Below are positions 11,260 to 23,704 of a stretch of 23,722 bases of DNA, in pieces. The first letter of the stretch is position 1, and each line of letters opens with the position of its first letter. The DNA comes from Oppiella nova (lineage: Eukaryota > Arthropoda > Arachnida > Sarcoptiformes > Oppiidae): positions 1 to 23,722 of the forward strand of contig CAJPVJ010000521.1 of NCBI GenBank assembly GCA_905397405.1, read 5' to 3'. Made by a program: the position numbers and the translations under genes. The notes below the pieces were generated by a model. It ran no database searches, was not told the DNA's origin, and worked only from the letters and a program-made list of their open reading frames with translations.

Positions 11260-13047
11260 TCAATGCGGACGCGAAGAGCTGCCGACCGACACACTGCGAG
11301 TGACGGCAGACCTCCTGAACTGATCCATTTGTGCCGCCAGATTAGGTGGTGGTGACAATGGACTCGACGAACGGATTCGAGGGTTTTGCAGCAATTCTTT
11401 AATTGTCTGAACGATCAAATCAATGGCAACTATTTGTATAGAGAATGCAAAGCAATCACTGATTTTAATTCATATTCATATTGAAAAGTTCGTTCAAAGT
11501 TTAATTCAAATTCATGTAAAATTCTTAAGCATAAAACAAATACAAAAAGAGATTCCCGATAATAATAATACTTAAAATACGATAAAATAATACTTAATTC
11601 AGAGATTAATAATATCATAAGAATCATAATACGGTAAGAATAATAAGAAAATCGTATATAAAAATAGCATAAATGTCATAATAAAATTTTATGAATTGAA
11701 AATTGCCTGAAAATCTATTTGATTATAAAAATATTAAAATCGGATTCGCAATTGAAAGGTAAGCCTAAAGTCTAGCCTATCGACTGACTACTAGAGTAGG
11801 GGATCGATCTCTTCGGCTTTTGACGGCATTTGTATTAGCATTTGACACGAATATCGACGCCTTATCTCCATTAGACAACCGGAGCGGACAGTAATCAAAC
11901 AATTTCTCAATTCGATTCACTATCAATTCTACTGCAACTGAAAAAATAAACAAAAACTTTTACAAAACAAATCAAAACTACAATTCATGTCATTTTTGTA
12001 GAGTCGATAGTCAGTGCTTAAGAAGTGTTACTCTTTTTGTTGTATACATTAGTTTGCGTACAAAACAAGTATTGAGTAATTGATGGATAATTTAAAACAA
12101 AAAAGTGAGACAACAGTACCATTATTGTCGGCCCCGCGAGGTATTATCACATCCGCCCACTTCTTGGTCTGTGTTGGCATTGAACAAGAAATCAGTCGTT
12201 TGTGGCAAATATATCGTGCGATGACTTACGGGTTGACAAAACTCCTCAAACGATGGCTTAACAAACTTCGTGTACTGATTGAGAACTGTCTCCAAATCCC
12301 TATTCCTCTCCTTCACATCGCGTAAGACTTTATGCATTCATAAGACATAATATTTAGCATTCATTGTAATCACTGTAACAATCAATTCATACCACGTCTG
12401 GAAAGTCTTGTATCGGAATCCGTGTCCACGAATAGCTTCATATGAAAGAGATCTCGGATTTGTTTGAAATAAAACACAAGAATGCCTTCAACCAGAACCA
12501 CATCCGCCGGATATACTATTTGCTCCGTTTCACCACTATTTCCATAAGAATCACAACAATTAGTAACGACAAGAATGTGGAGGAATGGTGTGTCCACTGG
12601 ACTCATCACTAACACAGTGTGCTCTTTGAAGTCATACTGTCGGACGCGAACGGTTTTGCCCTCAAGAATGTCGTTCAAAGTGCTCGCCATGAGGTCCTCA
12701 TCGAAAGCCGTCGGGTGATCGAAGTCGAAGTTGCCTTTGAAGGCGAGGGCCCTCTCCTCGGGAGTCAGAGACCGATAAAAGCTGTCCTGAGATATACAGA
12801 CCACTCGACGCTCACGATTGGCGACACTGTCTTCGCCCAACTGTTCCATTATTTTGTCGCAAACCGTCGACTTTCCCGAAGCGGTTCCGCCTTCGAGTCC
12901 ACGGATTGGTGGAGAAGATAATTATGTAAATGAATGGCAAAACACGTTATGATTGATGGGAATACCAGTGACGCCAATGAGGAATGGAGTCTTGTTTGAC
13001 GGATAAGACACCACCAACTCGTCGGTCGTGTTGAGTGAAGCGGCCAT
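11260..13047 (-). CDS. UCK: Uridine-cytidine kinase, six exons (distal last exon form)
   Basis: Phosphorylates uridine and cytidine to UMP and CMP in pyrimidine salvage (cytosol). Exons in gene order: 13047-12966, 12890-12614, 12535-12393, 12327-12230, 12168-12120, then 11429-11260; 272 residues. Seen: [15 protein letters not shown] with the Walker A at 28-36 split by intron 1, SQDSFY, FNFDHP-type [40 protein letters not shown] (lid region), [14 protein letters not shown] and [11 protein letters not shown]. All phases agree. The distal last exon encodes [16 protein letters not shown] and ends SSSRPH, like vertebrate UCK2. A second, proximal last exon (11777-11937) offers another C terminus. 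It resembles UCK1/UCK2 equally at this resolution, so the paralogue is not assigned. Confidence 0.95.
11777..11937 (-). CDS. UCK: UCK alternative (proximal) terminal exon
   Basis: A second exon able to follow UCK exon 5 in the same phase: acceptor TTTTTTCAG, then [13 protein letters not shown], corresponding position by position to [13 protein letters not shown] of the distal exon. The tails then diverge completely; this one ends in a basic tail, [14 protein letters not shown], and its own TAG stop. Used alone it gives 269 residues in frame. This is most simply a duplicated last exon used as a mutually exclusive alternative. It could be a decayed copy, but it has a clean frame, acceptor and stop. 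Confidence 0.8.
12536..12613 (-). other. UCK intron 2, 78 bp, stop-free and in frame
   Basis: GT at 12613, AG at 12536. Length is a multiple of three with no stop codon, so retention would insert 26 residues between KEHTV and [11 protein letters not shown] without breaking the protein. Removing it gives exactly the family spacing, so splicing is the expected state. Confidence 0.8.
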
Positions 13048-13071
13048 TGCGTGGATCCGATGGTTGGAAGC

Positions 13072-15513
13072 GCTGCGAGCGATGTCTTGTGTGGCGTTCA
13101 GTGGATCACTGATTCATATCTCATAGGAATCTATGGTTTTGTTCACTATTTTCGTCTCAAATCGCTTTCAAAACAAATAACGTTTTGTTTGAAAACTTCT
13201 CAAATGTTTGTGAATGCGATCCAAAAGACACTTCTGGTTATCGATTGGATTCATATTTCATTCAATTGTCTCCTCTGTGGTGTCAATCACCACTCAATTT
13301 GTGTCTCTTTTTTGTTTGTAAAACCTGTGTTTTGTTTATATATTTAAAATTAAATATATTCATAAAATTATTACTCGTTTTAACTCTGAGATAAGCAAGG
13401 TTATTTGGGCATGATTGGTTTTGTTTGTCCATTGATTGACTTATTTGTGGTCTTGAAATCGGATAATGGAAGTCATTCTCAATGCTTTTTCAAAAGGTTT
13501 TTTTTAGTAAAGCATAACACATTTTATGGTTTTATAATAAATGTTTAGACAATAAAGTAAAGTATCCAGAATCTAGATTCTTATTTAATTCTAACTTAGC
13601 ATTAAGCATTTTTTAGAGAACTTTGCATAGAATCTAATTAATAATAACTATTTTATTGTGTAAATAGTTTTATTAAAACATATTAGAGTTACAGTAAGTA
13701 ATTAGTTGTATTAATATCTAAATAATGTATAATAATATACCCGAATATCTATTATTTTAGAAAGATTTCAAGAAAGACGTTTTTAGTTTTAATGTTTGAT
13801 AATAATTAAGGTGGTATTGAAGTTTGAATGAACGTACATTGATAATTTAATGATACTATTAATGTTAAGTAGTTTTATTAAAATATCAATTTAATATAAA
13901 TATGCATATAATTAACATTAAATTTAAAATTAACATTACACAGGACAAAATAATTTCACTAAATTAATTAATTATAGATTAAGTCTTCATTCAACACAAT
14001 GTGCTGCTTATTAAACTCACTGTTAGTTTTGTTGTATTAAAAACTTTTTTAGCAATTGTTTGAATCAATTTTGATAACAACTTAATTTCAAAAATAAGCA
14101 AAAGTTAATTAAATTTCCATCTTTTCTTACAATTCATTTGAAGATTAAAAACAAAAATATTTCCCCAAAACTTCAATAATATTTTTACTTTTTATAAAAA
14201 TAATTGAAAACAAAATTGTTTCTCATATATAGAAAAATTAATTATGAAGTATTATTTTAATAGGTATTGAAATTGAGTTCAAAAGCGATAATAAATATAG
14301 TAGCTGCGAGCGATGTCTTGTGTGGCGTTCAGTGGATCACTGATTCATATCTCATAGGAATCTATGGTTTTGTTCACTATTTTCGTCTCAAATCGCTTTC
14401 AAAACAAATAACGTTTTGTTTGAAAACTTTGAAAATGTTTGTGAATGCCATCCAAAAGACACTTCTGGTTATGGATTGGATTCAATTGTCTCCTCTTTGG
14501 TGTCAATCACCACTCAATTTGTGTCTCTTTTTTGTTTGTAAAACATGTGTTTTGTTTATATATTTAAAATTAAATATATTCATATAATTATTACTCGTTT
14601 AACTCTGAGATAAGCAAGGTTATTTTGGCATGATTGGTTTTGTTTGTCCATTGATTGACTTATTTGTGGTCTTGAAATCGGATAATGGAAGTCATTCTCA
14701 ATGTTTTTTTTCAAAAGCTTTTTTTTAGTAAAGCATAACACATTTTATGGTTTTATAATAAATGTTTAGACAATAAAGTAAAGTAACCAGAATCTAGATT
14801 CTTATTTAATTCTAACTTAGCATTAAGCATTTTTAGAGAACTTTGCATAGAATCTAATTAATAATAACTATTTTATTATGTAAATAGTTTTATTAAAACA
14901 TATTAGAGTTACAGTAAATAATTAGTTGTATTAATATCTAAATAATGTATAATAATATACCCGGATATCTATTATTTTAGAAAGATTTCAAGAAAGACGT
15001 TTTTAGTTTTAATGATAATAATTAAGTTTGAATGAACGTATATTGATAATTTAATGGTAATATTAATGTTAAGTAGTTTTATGAAAATATTAATTTAATA
15101 TAAATATGCATATAATTAACATTAAATTTAAAATTAACATTAACCTAGGACAAAATAATTTCACTAAATTAATTAATTATAGATTAAGTCTCCTTTCAAC
15201 ACAATGTGCTGCTTATTAAACTCACTGTTAGTTTTGTTGTATTAAAAACTTTTTTAGCAATTGTTTGAATCAATTTTGATAACAACTTAAAACTTAATTT
15301 CAAAAATAAGCAAAAGTTAATTAAATTTTCATCTTTTCTTACAATTCATTTGAAGATTAAAAACAAAATTATTTCCCAAAAACTTGAATAATATTTTTAC
15401 TTTTTATAAAAATAATTGAAAACAAAATTGTTTCTCATATATAGAAAAATTAATTATGAAGTATTATTTTAATAGGTATTGAAATTGAGTTCAAAAGCGA
15501 TAATAAATATAGT
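13072..15513. repeat. 1.2-kb diverged tandem duplication upstream of UCK
   Basis: Copy 1 (13072-14301) and copy 2 (14303-15513) lie head to tail with a period of 1231 bp. By eye they differ by scattered substitutions and small indels (for example an 11-bp gap around 13251 vs 14475), roughly 97% identity. Each runs from GCTGCGAGCGATGTC to AATAAATATAGT. The start lies 25 bp upstream of the UCK ATG in gene sense, so copy 1 probably includes UCK promoter and leader. Open frames of about 100 codons near each start share no known domain. No terminal inverted repeat, target-site duplication or transposase is seen. It is either a real tandem duplication or two alleles placed in series. Confidence 0.9.
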
Positions 15514-18500
15514 GAACGGCAGTAATATAATTGATTCGCTGTGTGTGCCAACACATACCGGTGCCCAATGAACTGTTAGGGCGTCTCCAATGCATTCACC
15601 GCCAGATCTATAGAATTGCTTTATTGGAGAGAACTGTTGGGCCGACGACTATATTGTGTGCAAAAATACTTTGCATTAAAATAATACCTGTGCTGTACTT
15701 TTGGGCACTCATATCGCAATGAATGCGAAAAACTTGCAAAACTTGCAAAACTTTTCTTGATTTTTGTTCATTTTTTCATCGATTTTAAGGTAAGAATCAA
15801 AATGTTTGATAAATATTCATATCATTTGTTCTTTCAATTCAAATGAGTTTTGTTTGTTGTGTCCCTCGAAAACCCCAATTCCTAAACCTGTAATCAAATG
15901 AATTAATGATGAAATGTTTGCGTGAATTGGGTTTGGTATACAATTTCGATACTCTATTTTATTGACATCTATTTAAAGTTTCCGATCCATTAGGTTTGAT
16001 AATTGCATGCTATCTACTCAATGGATGTCACAATTTGTATGATTTGTATTTATGAATAGATACCACATCTTCACAGTCTCTCACAGTCTCTCTTAGTCTC
16101 TCTCTCTCTCTCTCTCTCCTCATTAAAAAAACTTTTTTAGATTAAAGTCAATTTTAGACAATATTTTAAAGAAATATTTTTTATTCTGATATTATGCTGG
16201 TATGCAAAGTTTATGACAATTTACTAATTTCATGATCTTAATATGATTGCAACCTGCAATTTCAATGTGTATGGTACTAACTTAATATGATAGTAATGCA
16301 ATGCATAGTTTACTTAATAGTCAATAATCAATATTAATCAGTTTCCAATAGTAATCAAACACTAAAATTGACTTTCTAACTACTGATTTCTAATTAAACT
16401 TGGCTAATATAATATTAACTTATTTATGCTTTTCTGTATACGTATAATAACAGTTAGAGTAGAGCACACATATTAACGTTAGTAAAACTTCAAATGAAAA
16501 AGTTTGCAATACTTTTATTAACATGAGACTAGACAATTGATGTACTTGATTGAAAATGATCTTTTAAAATATTATTTTGGTTAATGATTATCAACTCATT
16601 CAGTAATGTTTAACTGAATATATTGCAAATCAATTGTTTTCCTATTTGAGAGCAATATTTTTGTTCAAAATAAGTACAAATGAAAGGAGAGATCAAATCT
16701 TTGAGATATAGCGGATTGCGAGCACAGGAACAGTATGTCTGTACGTCTACTGCCATATCAGTGATCAGTTGGAAATATGAATGCCCGGCATTTGTGCCAC
16801 TCTTTTATTCTTGGAGTCGGTGTTGAGAATAGGTCTGAGAAGTGGATATGCGATGCAATTATCTGTGTGTGTGTTTGTATTGTGTATTATACTATCGGTT
16901 ATGTGTTTCGTATATACAGTATGTCTTTCCCATTCAATGGACATCCACTCCTGTCCCACACAAAAGAACTCAGGGCTTGAGATCGCGTTACCTTTTCTAC
17001 CAAAAAGTGTCCCCTCTTTATAGCGCCACTCAATACACGTATTCATAACTCTCTTCAATAGTTTACTTTATACTCATTGCAAACAATGAATACTTTGAAA
17101 TACTTTACTTAAATCATCCGATATTTCATACTTTCCATCAAATTTGGGGTTATTTGTGAAAAATAATCTGTTTGAATAGAAATTTTCATATGAATTACCA
17201 CATTTCACTCTGGTTAGTTATATAGTCTCATAATTTATACCATAAACATCAAGAATAAATTATTAAAAACAAAATTCTTGTTAATTAAAGAGTTGAGAAC
17301 ATAAGGAATTCCTATTAAAATATTCAATTCATACTGTAATACAAAGCCAATAGTACTGATAGAGAGGGGCGGCTGTATTGAGTCGATTAAGGCGTTCAAA
17401 ACAGTCTCGCATATGACGGCAATGGGATTAACCACTACTCGATTATACGCCTAAATCGACAATACTTTACATTCTGTTAATAGTATACAAATACAATCCG
17501 ATAAACAACAGTTGCTATAGAATATCCTTCATTTACATTAAATGTTCAAATTTTGAATATTATTTAACAAAAGTTATAATTTTATTATAAAGTTTGAATA
17601 TTAAAATAACAACTTTATATTAAATAAATTCCAATTTATTTTTATTAATTTTAAACAACTAAAACTTTAATATTTTTAAATGTGGAATTTAGTTTATACA
17701 TTATAATATTAGATTATGTAAAATAAAATATTTTTTATATATTTGAAGTGATTCAGAAAATTTTTGTTACTTATAATATATTTTCTGTTAATTTAAAGTG
17801 AAATGAGTTAGAGTTATATTTTAATGTCAAATCAATTGAAATAATGGATTAAAACAATAATCGGTTTACAAATGGAGGTCATATATGAGAGATGAAATTA
17901 AATTACAATAATATAAATATAATGTTGTAAATGAAGTTAAATATCCCGAGTTTATAATGTTTGCAATATAGGTTTAAATACTGTTAATTTTCTGTTATAC
18001 TGTAAGAAAGTTATAATTCATTAAAGTTAAAACTACTTAAATAATTTTGAATTTTTCATCATATAAAATAAATATATTAAAACAAATTTCAATTTAAATC
18101 AAATGAATTTTAATTACTTTAAAAATTTATTACTCGAAAGGATTATAATTATAATAAAAACGAAAATTTTCGCAAAAGATGCAAAAAGTATGCGATTGTG
18201 AGTGTCTGTCCACAAATGTCTGGGCCGTCCCATTGGGTCGTGAGTTGATATGCGAGCGAAATGTGGTGTAAAGCAAACGCCGACTAAATTTAATTGACTC
18301 GAGTTGTCAAGTGTTGACTGAATGGCCGCACTGTTAGCTGAGTGATGAGCTGTCAAATAAACTAATCACATGAGATGCCCACCCCTTGAATATATTCCTG
18401 AAGATATTCTTTGCATATAATTATGAATTAAGAAAAAATGTTCACATTTGAAGTGAAGACATCACTTAATCGCTTAACATTAGAGACCTTTGTTTTTTGA

Positions 18501-19358
18501 TTTGTTCCCAAAAATGCTATTCATTAGTATTCATTCGATAGCTATAGCTATAGAGCCTTCTGTTCGCTAAGAAAATCAAATAAAAACAAATATTTAAGAA
18601 AAGTATCATTTCCTTCAAGCGATTATGATATTATATGAACCCTCGAGTCCTGCAGTCTTTTTACAGTCGTGTCTCTCGTTATGAGTTCCCAAAGCCTCAA
18701 ACCTCGTCATCAGATTATCATTCTTACTGTTTGTCGGACACGCTTTGAAGTGATCTGACATATAATGATCACGACTTTCAGATATAATGTATGCAAATTC
18801 GCTGCAAAGGATCTGTCTTACAGTTCTGGCAAAACTATTAAAAGCCTATTAATCTATCAAAACGGCTGTCCAAATGCTTTATACCATATTAACGCAACTC
18901 ATTTTCATTATTAAATCCATTCAAATCAGTTTAATCCGATTTATTGTTTCTAATTTTTTTTATTAATTATATTCTGAAAGGTTTTGTTTGATGTGTTTGT
19001 CCTTACATTTAATAATGTTATAATCAATGCTAAAAATATGTCAAACCTTTGTATTTATCTTCTTATCAAATGACAGACTCAGATGAATGTGAATTGCAAT
19101 CAATTACTTAAGATTTGTATTCATATATTTGTTTTGAAACATAAATATCTATTAATATGATATTCGAGTGAAAAAGATTTGTCGAAATACTAAGAACTTT
19201 TAAAACCATTTAAAACCATTTTATTGCAGATAATCGATCATATTTAGGGTGAGAATCAGTTTTCATCTCCAAATGCATAATAAAGGTTTGCATTGAGTTT
19301 GTTCTTGCATTCAATGGGCTTTCAATTAACGCTACATTTGATTAAAAATGAAATTCAG
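15514..19358. other. Long non-coding stretch between UCK duplication and Pax6 paired box
   Basis: About 3.8 kb without a gene I can recognise. GC-richer islands lie at about 15514-15700, 16690-17030, 18190-18350 and 18630-18800 and might be 5' Pax6 exons or regulatory DNA. A 63-codon open frame at 15534-15722 has no ATG at its start and no recognisable domain. The Pax6 start codon and first exon are not identified; the paired-box exon needs an upstream exon ending with one carried base. Confidence 0.5.
16077..16120. repeat. CT-rich simple repeat
   Basis: An imperfect then perfect (TC)n tract, including about nine consecutive TC units, after several interrupted CAGTCTCT units. Confidence 0.9.
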
Positions 19359-19705
19359 GTCAGAGTGGTGTCAATCAGTTGGGCGGAGTGTATGTGAACG
19401 GTAGACCTCTGCCCGACTCGACACGACAAAAGATCATAGACTTAGCCCATAGCGGCGCCCGACCCTGTGATATATCACGAATGCTCCAGATTTCCAACGG
19501 CTGTGTCTCGAAAATTCTGGGCCGATATTACGAGACCGGATCTATTAAGCCAAGAGCTATCGGCGGTTCAAAGCCACGTGTGGCCACAGGACTGGTGGTC
19601 CGCACTATCACTCAATACAAGCGCGAGTGTCCCTCAATATTCGCGTGGGAAATACGGGACAGACTTCTCGCCGATAATGTCTGCAACACTGAAACCATTC
19701 CCAGT
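19359..19705 (+). CDS. Pax6: Pax6-type paired-box exon
   Basis: Encodes most of a paired domain, a bipartite DNA-binding domain; Pax6 proteins are nuclear regulators of eye and head development. The exon starts after TTCAG and ends IPS/GTATGT. Seen: [56 protein letters not shown], then [12 protein letters not shown] and [19 protein letters not shown]. The I-x-Q-x-x-N pattern around ISNGCV is the Pax6 signature as opposed to Pax2/5/8. VYVNGRP and SIKPRAIGG resemble insect twin-of-eyeless. The tail of the paired domain (the usual SSINRVLRN) must be in a following exon that I could not find in either strand or in un-reversed reading. Joins in gene order to 22438-22652 and 23184-23704. Confidence 0.95.
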
Positions 19706-20302
19706 GTATGTATGCTTTATAATCGATATTTCATAATGTATTCACCCTGTTTACTCGTACTTCAATGGAATTATGTCATGAATTAAGTTGAATTCATAGT
19801 GAATTACTTAATTGTATACTATTTATTAATGTAATTGCACTATTGATTACTGTATAATTACAATTACCACAGCACATATCAATGCTTATGATTCATAAGT
19901 TATGAACTTTAATTAAGAACTTTATTTTATCTTGGTAATACGCTATAGCTTATTGCATAAATGCTAAGATTTCATTATAACCAATAGAATTATAGAAAAA
20001 CTAAAATATTCATTTAAATTTCAATATAAACCCATTCCACAACATATTAATTATTTGAAGTAAATTTATACAACTTTTAATCATATCATAGAAATGGTAT
20101 TCATTTTAAATGCAAAATGAAAGTAAATTCTAATTTCTAAGTAAATCAATAATCGATGGAAACTTCAAACAATTTATTAGATTCTGAAAAACGATTAAAT
20201 AGTTTCGAGATTTGAATTAAAATATGTAGAGACGAAAAGCAATGGTATGGAGAATAGATTTTTGGCAAATCTTGAGATTGTATTATACAGTACTTGTAAG
20301 CN

Positions 20303-20604
20303 GCTCTCTCAAGTGTCCACATGTTTCTCACTTACAAAATCTGACTCCTGAGGAATGTTGTCTTACATTCAGACCTACAGATAAATGTCGTACTCTTTTG
20401 CAGCCTATTATTCACTGCAAATGTGATTATTATTGTACTTCACTTAACAATAGTAACTCTCATTTCAATTGTATTTTCACTTTCAATGTAACTGTTGTCT
20501 CGTTTAACGCAAACTTCATTCACAAACTTATGAATGCACTTGAAATCCTTATTAGTGATTGTGTTGAGAATAATTTCAATTTTCAATTTTACTCACTTTC
20601 ATAG
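20303..20604 (+). other. Unrecognised stop-free stretch right of a scaffold N
   Basis: About 100 codons open from the N at 20302 to TAG at 20602-20604, in an otherwise stop-rich AT region. The translation is Cys-rich in its first half (LTPEECCLTF, then TDKCRTLL and HCKCDYYC) and ends NFNFQFYSLS. There is no ATG near the N side, so if real it is the 3' part of something whose start is lost at the join. I recognise no family. It may be chance, a foreign contig placed in the gap, or an unannotated exon. Confidence 0.25.
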
Positions 20605-22154
20605 CAAGGTTGCTTTTATTCTTATGGTTTAAATATAACTTTGATATGAACATGACAAAATTTACATTTAATTCTTAAAATTACTAATGTAAAATACTTA
20701 TATTATGTAGTACTAATGTGAAGTTATTTTATAAAATTATAATTAAATTTATTTGCTCGTAAAATTCTGTTTTTACTATTTTTCATATTCCATGGCATTC
20801 TTCTATGTATACATTTTTCATAATTTTTAACATTAGCTAAACTGAATTACTTTAATACTGAAACTGAAATACTTTATTGATCCTGCAATTTTATAATTAT
20901 TAATTAATAATTGGATATACATGTTCATGTTATTTTCGAAACCCATTCAAATCTTATTTTAGGTTACATAATCTTATTTACTACTATTACTGTTACTATT
21001 ATATCGAGTTTTGAGTATTCCCTATACCTATAACTTTGTCAATATTTACTACTCATAATAAATAGCATGGATAGCATTGAATTTGCCAAATATTCATATT
21101 ATTAGTTATCATAAAATCTTAATTCTCATAACAAAAAGACTGCAAATGGAAGAGTAATCCTCTCCTCCTCTGTCCCACAACTTACCGCCCATTTGGGCCT
21201 ATAATGCATTCATGTGTTGTAAAAACCAAAGCAATTATGCCATTACTGCAGACAGACATTCATTTTACGCTAATTTAAGATTACTGTTGTGGTCTCCCAA
21301 GTTTACAATTCAATGTATGACATATTATTTTTGACAATCACTACCGGCCCTCATAATTGCTAGAACTTTTGTATACACTAATACAGTTTTTGAACATTTA
21401 CCGCTAATACTATTTTGTTTATGCACTAAAATTCTAATGAATTCTGCATAATTCTGTAATTTACATTATGAACACACTGTGTTTTTATAACAAAACAATT
21501 TTTAACATATAAAATTTATTGGATTAAGTTGTACATTGAATTATTTTGAGAATTGTATCGCTTATAAAAAGTTGATTCTTAATAGTTTGAGATTCTTTAT
21601 AATTAGTCTTTTTATAATTTTTAAGAATCATAATCTATAGATTAATAAATAGCTGAATATTTTAAATACAAATTCCAATCAAATTTATCGCTAACGTTGA
21701 GAAGTGGTTATGAAAATTGCTTACAAATATATTTCATAAGTGTCATACTATACTTTGATTTTTAATTGATTTTGCTTTGCATGAGAAATTCATTATAAAA
21801 TTAATTGATTCTTATTTTAATTACAACATTAATATTATTTTTAAATTTTAAATTAAAGAATTATAAGTTATTGATAGATATTTAAGACACAATTTCAATG
21901 ACAATTAAATCATTGAATAGTCGGCAAAAAATGTTCGTGAGTTTGACTTCTCATGCGATTGTCATACAAGTCATGCAATTGTCAATTAAACAACAACTCG
22001 TATCTACTTTTAGTTAATATTAACTCACATTTAGCTCCAAAACAAACATTTTATGATTTAAAAGCCTTCGGGCGGATGAATGCTTTCCTATGGCCTATCT
22101 ATCGAGAGGTACAGTAACTTAGTTTCAATTCTTCCAAAAGCTTAGTTAACCCTC

Positions 22155-22156
<2 letters not shown>

Positions 22157-22200
<44 letters not shown>

Positions 22201-22221
22201 ACCCTCTCTCTCTCTCTCTCT
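22157..22221. repeat. CT microsatellite
   Basis: Long (CT)n tract with a few interruptions, in the Pax6 intron about 220 bp before the homeobox exon. A polypyrimidine tract like this is also a likely read-drop and assembly-break point. Confidence 0.95.
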
Positions 22222-22437
22222 CCTGATTTCTTTCTATCTCATAGTGCGTGAAATTGTCAAACGTTTATCGTTTCGGTAAAAATCATATCAATTGGTATTT
22301 TTTGTCTTAAACGGCAACTTCTTGTTAAATATTAATTAATTCGAAACACTCCTCAGGCTATCGATTAAATACTATTTATTTTATTCATTGCTTATATAAT
22401 ATCTTGTGTTCATATCTCATATGATTCACAATTCAAG

Positions 22438-22652
22438 GTTGTCTTCGGCCGACACAACGGCTCACTTGTGATGTCAGCTCTGAAAACAACTACTCATCCG
22501 ATGGTACTGTCGATGAAGACTCACAGATCAGACTTAGGCTTAAGAGACGATTACAACGAAACAGAACCGCTTTTTCTGACGAACAAATNAGAGACGATTA
22601 CAACGAAACAGAACCGCTTTTTCTGACGAACAAATCAAAGCTCTAGAAAATG
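22438..22652 (+). CDS. Pax6: Pax6 exon: acidic linker and start of homeodomain, broken by N
   Basis: Follows the acceptor ATTCAAG. Encodes the acidic linker (SSDGTVDEDSQIRLRLKRR) and homeodomain helix 1 (LQRNRTAFSDEQIKALEN), with donor ATG/GTATTT. DEDSQxRLRLKR is a Pax6/eyeless hallmark. The frame is interrupted: bases 22543-22588 are repeated exactly at 22590-22635 around an N at 22589. The insertion is 47 bases, not a multiple of three; leaving it out restores a continuous reading through EQIKAL. So this is an assembly break, not a pseudogene. Confidence 0.93.
22543..22635. repeat. 46-bp exact direct repeat flanking a single N (scaffold join)
   Basis: 22543-22588 equals 22590-22635, with N at 22589. 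Same pattern as at 1489: two overlapping contig ends left unmerged. Confidence 0.93.
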
Positions 22653-23110
22653 GTATTTAATTATCACATTATTTCTGATTTCTATTAAAATGTTTTATGT
22701 TTTGTACATAATTTAAGTAAGAATTTGATAAAAATGAATGGAATTGAAAAATTGCTGGTTATAGAAAAGTATTATTTGCTTATTAGAAAAGTATTATTTG
22801 CTTATTTGTAAATAATTTCCTTACTGTATATGATCGTCAATTTCAGGGTACTATAAACTCGTACATGTTTGAAATTTTTAATATTGCTTGTTAACTAAAC
22901 AATCGTTATAAGTCATAATAATAAAATTGTGAGTGAAACATTTATATGTCTCATCAATTTATAAAAATAAAATTAAGATTTTATTTAATCATAAATAAAT
23001 ATAAATAATCACCCTCTTATGCCACAGTAGTTAAATATTTACTAAAATCTATTTAAATTATTAACAGAATTTTAAAGACAATTAAGAATATTATTTAAAA
23101 AATTATTTAA

Positions 23111-23704
<594 letters not shown>

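Larger units (their letters stand above)
19706..22437. other. Pax6 intron(s) with missing paired-domain tail
   Basis: 2.7 kb of AT-rich sequence holding a single-N join (20302), a 32-unit-long CT tract near its end and one unexplained open stretch (20303-20604). The exon for the end of the paired domain should be here. One candidate linker exon (22035-22108) has good splice sites but does not fit in phase. Confidence 0.5.

Noticed and set aside
13051-14587. Two related open frames of about 100 codons in the tandem duplication.
   Set aside because: They are similar only because the DNA is duplicated. Small indels between the copies change the frame ends, and no domain is recognisable.
15534-15722. 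Open frame of about 60 codons in a GC-richer island.
   Set aside because: It starts at TTG, has no domain I recognise, no splice context and no neighbour to join.
22035-22108. Candidate Pax6 linker exon with TTTAG acceptor and GAG/GTACAG donor (FYDLKAFGRMN, faintly like the YDKLRxLN linker).
   Set aside because: It ends in phase 0, but the exon at 22438 needs one carried base. The similarity is weak.
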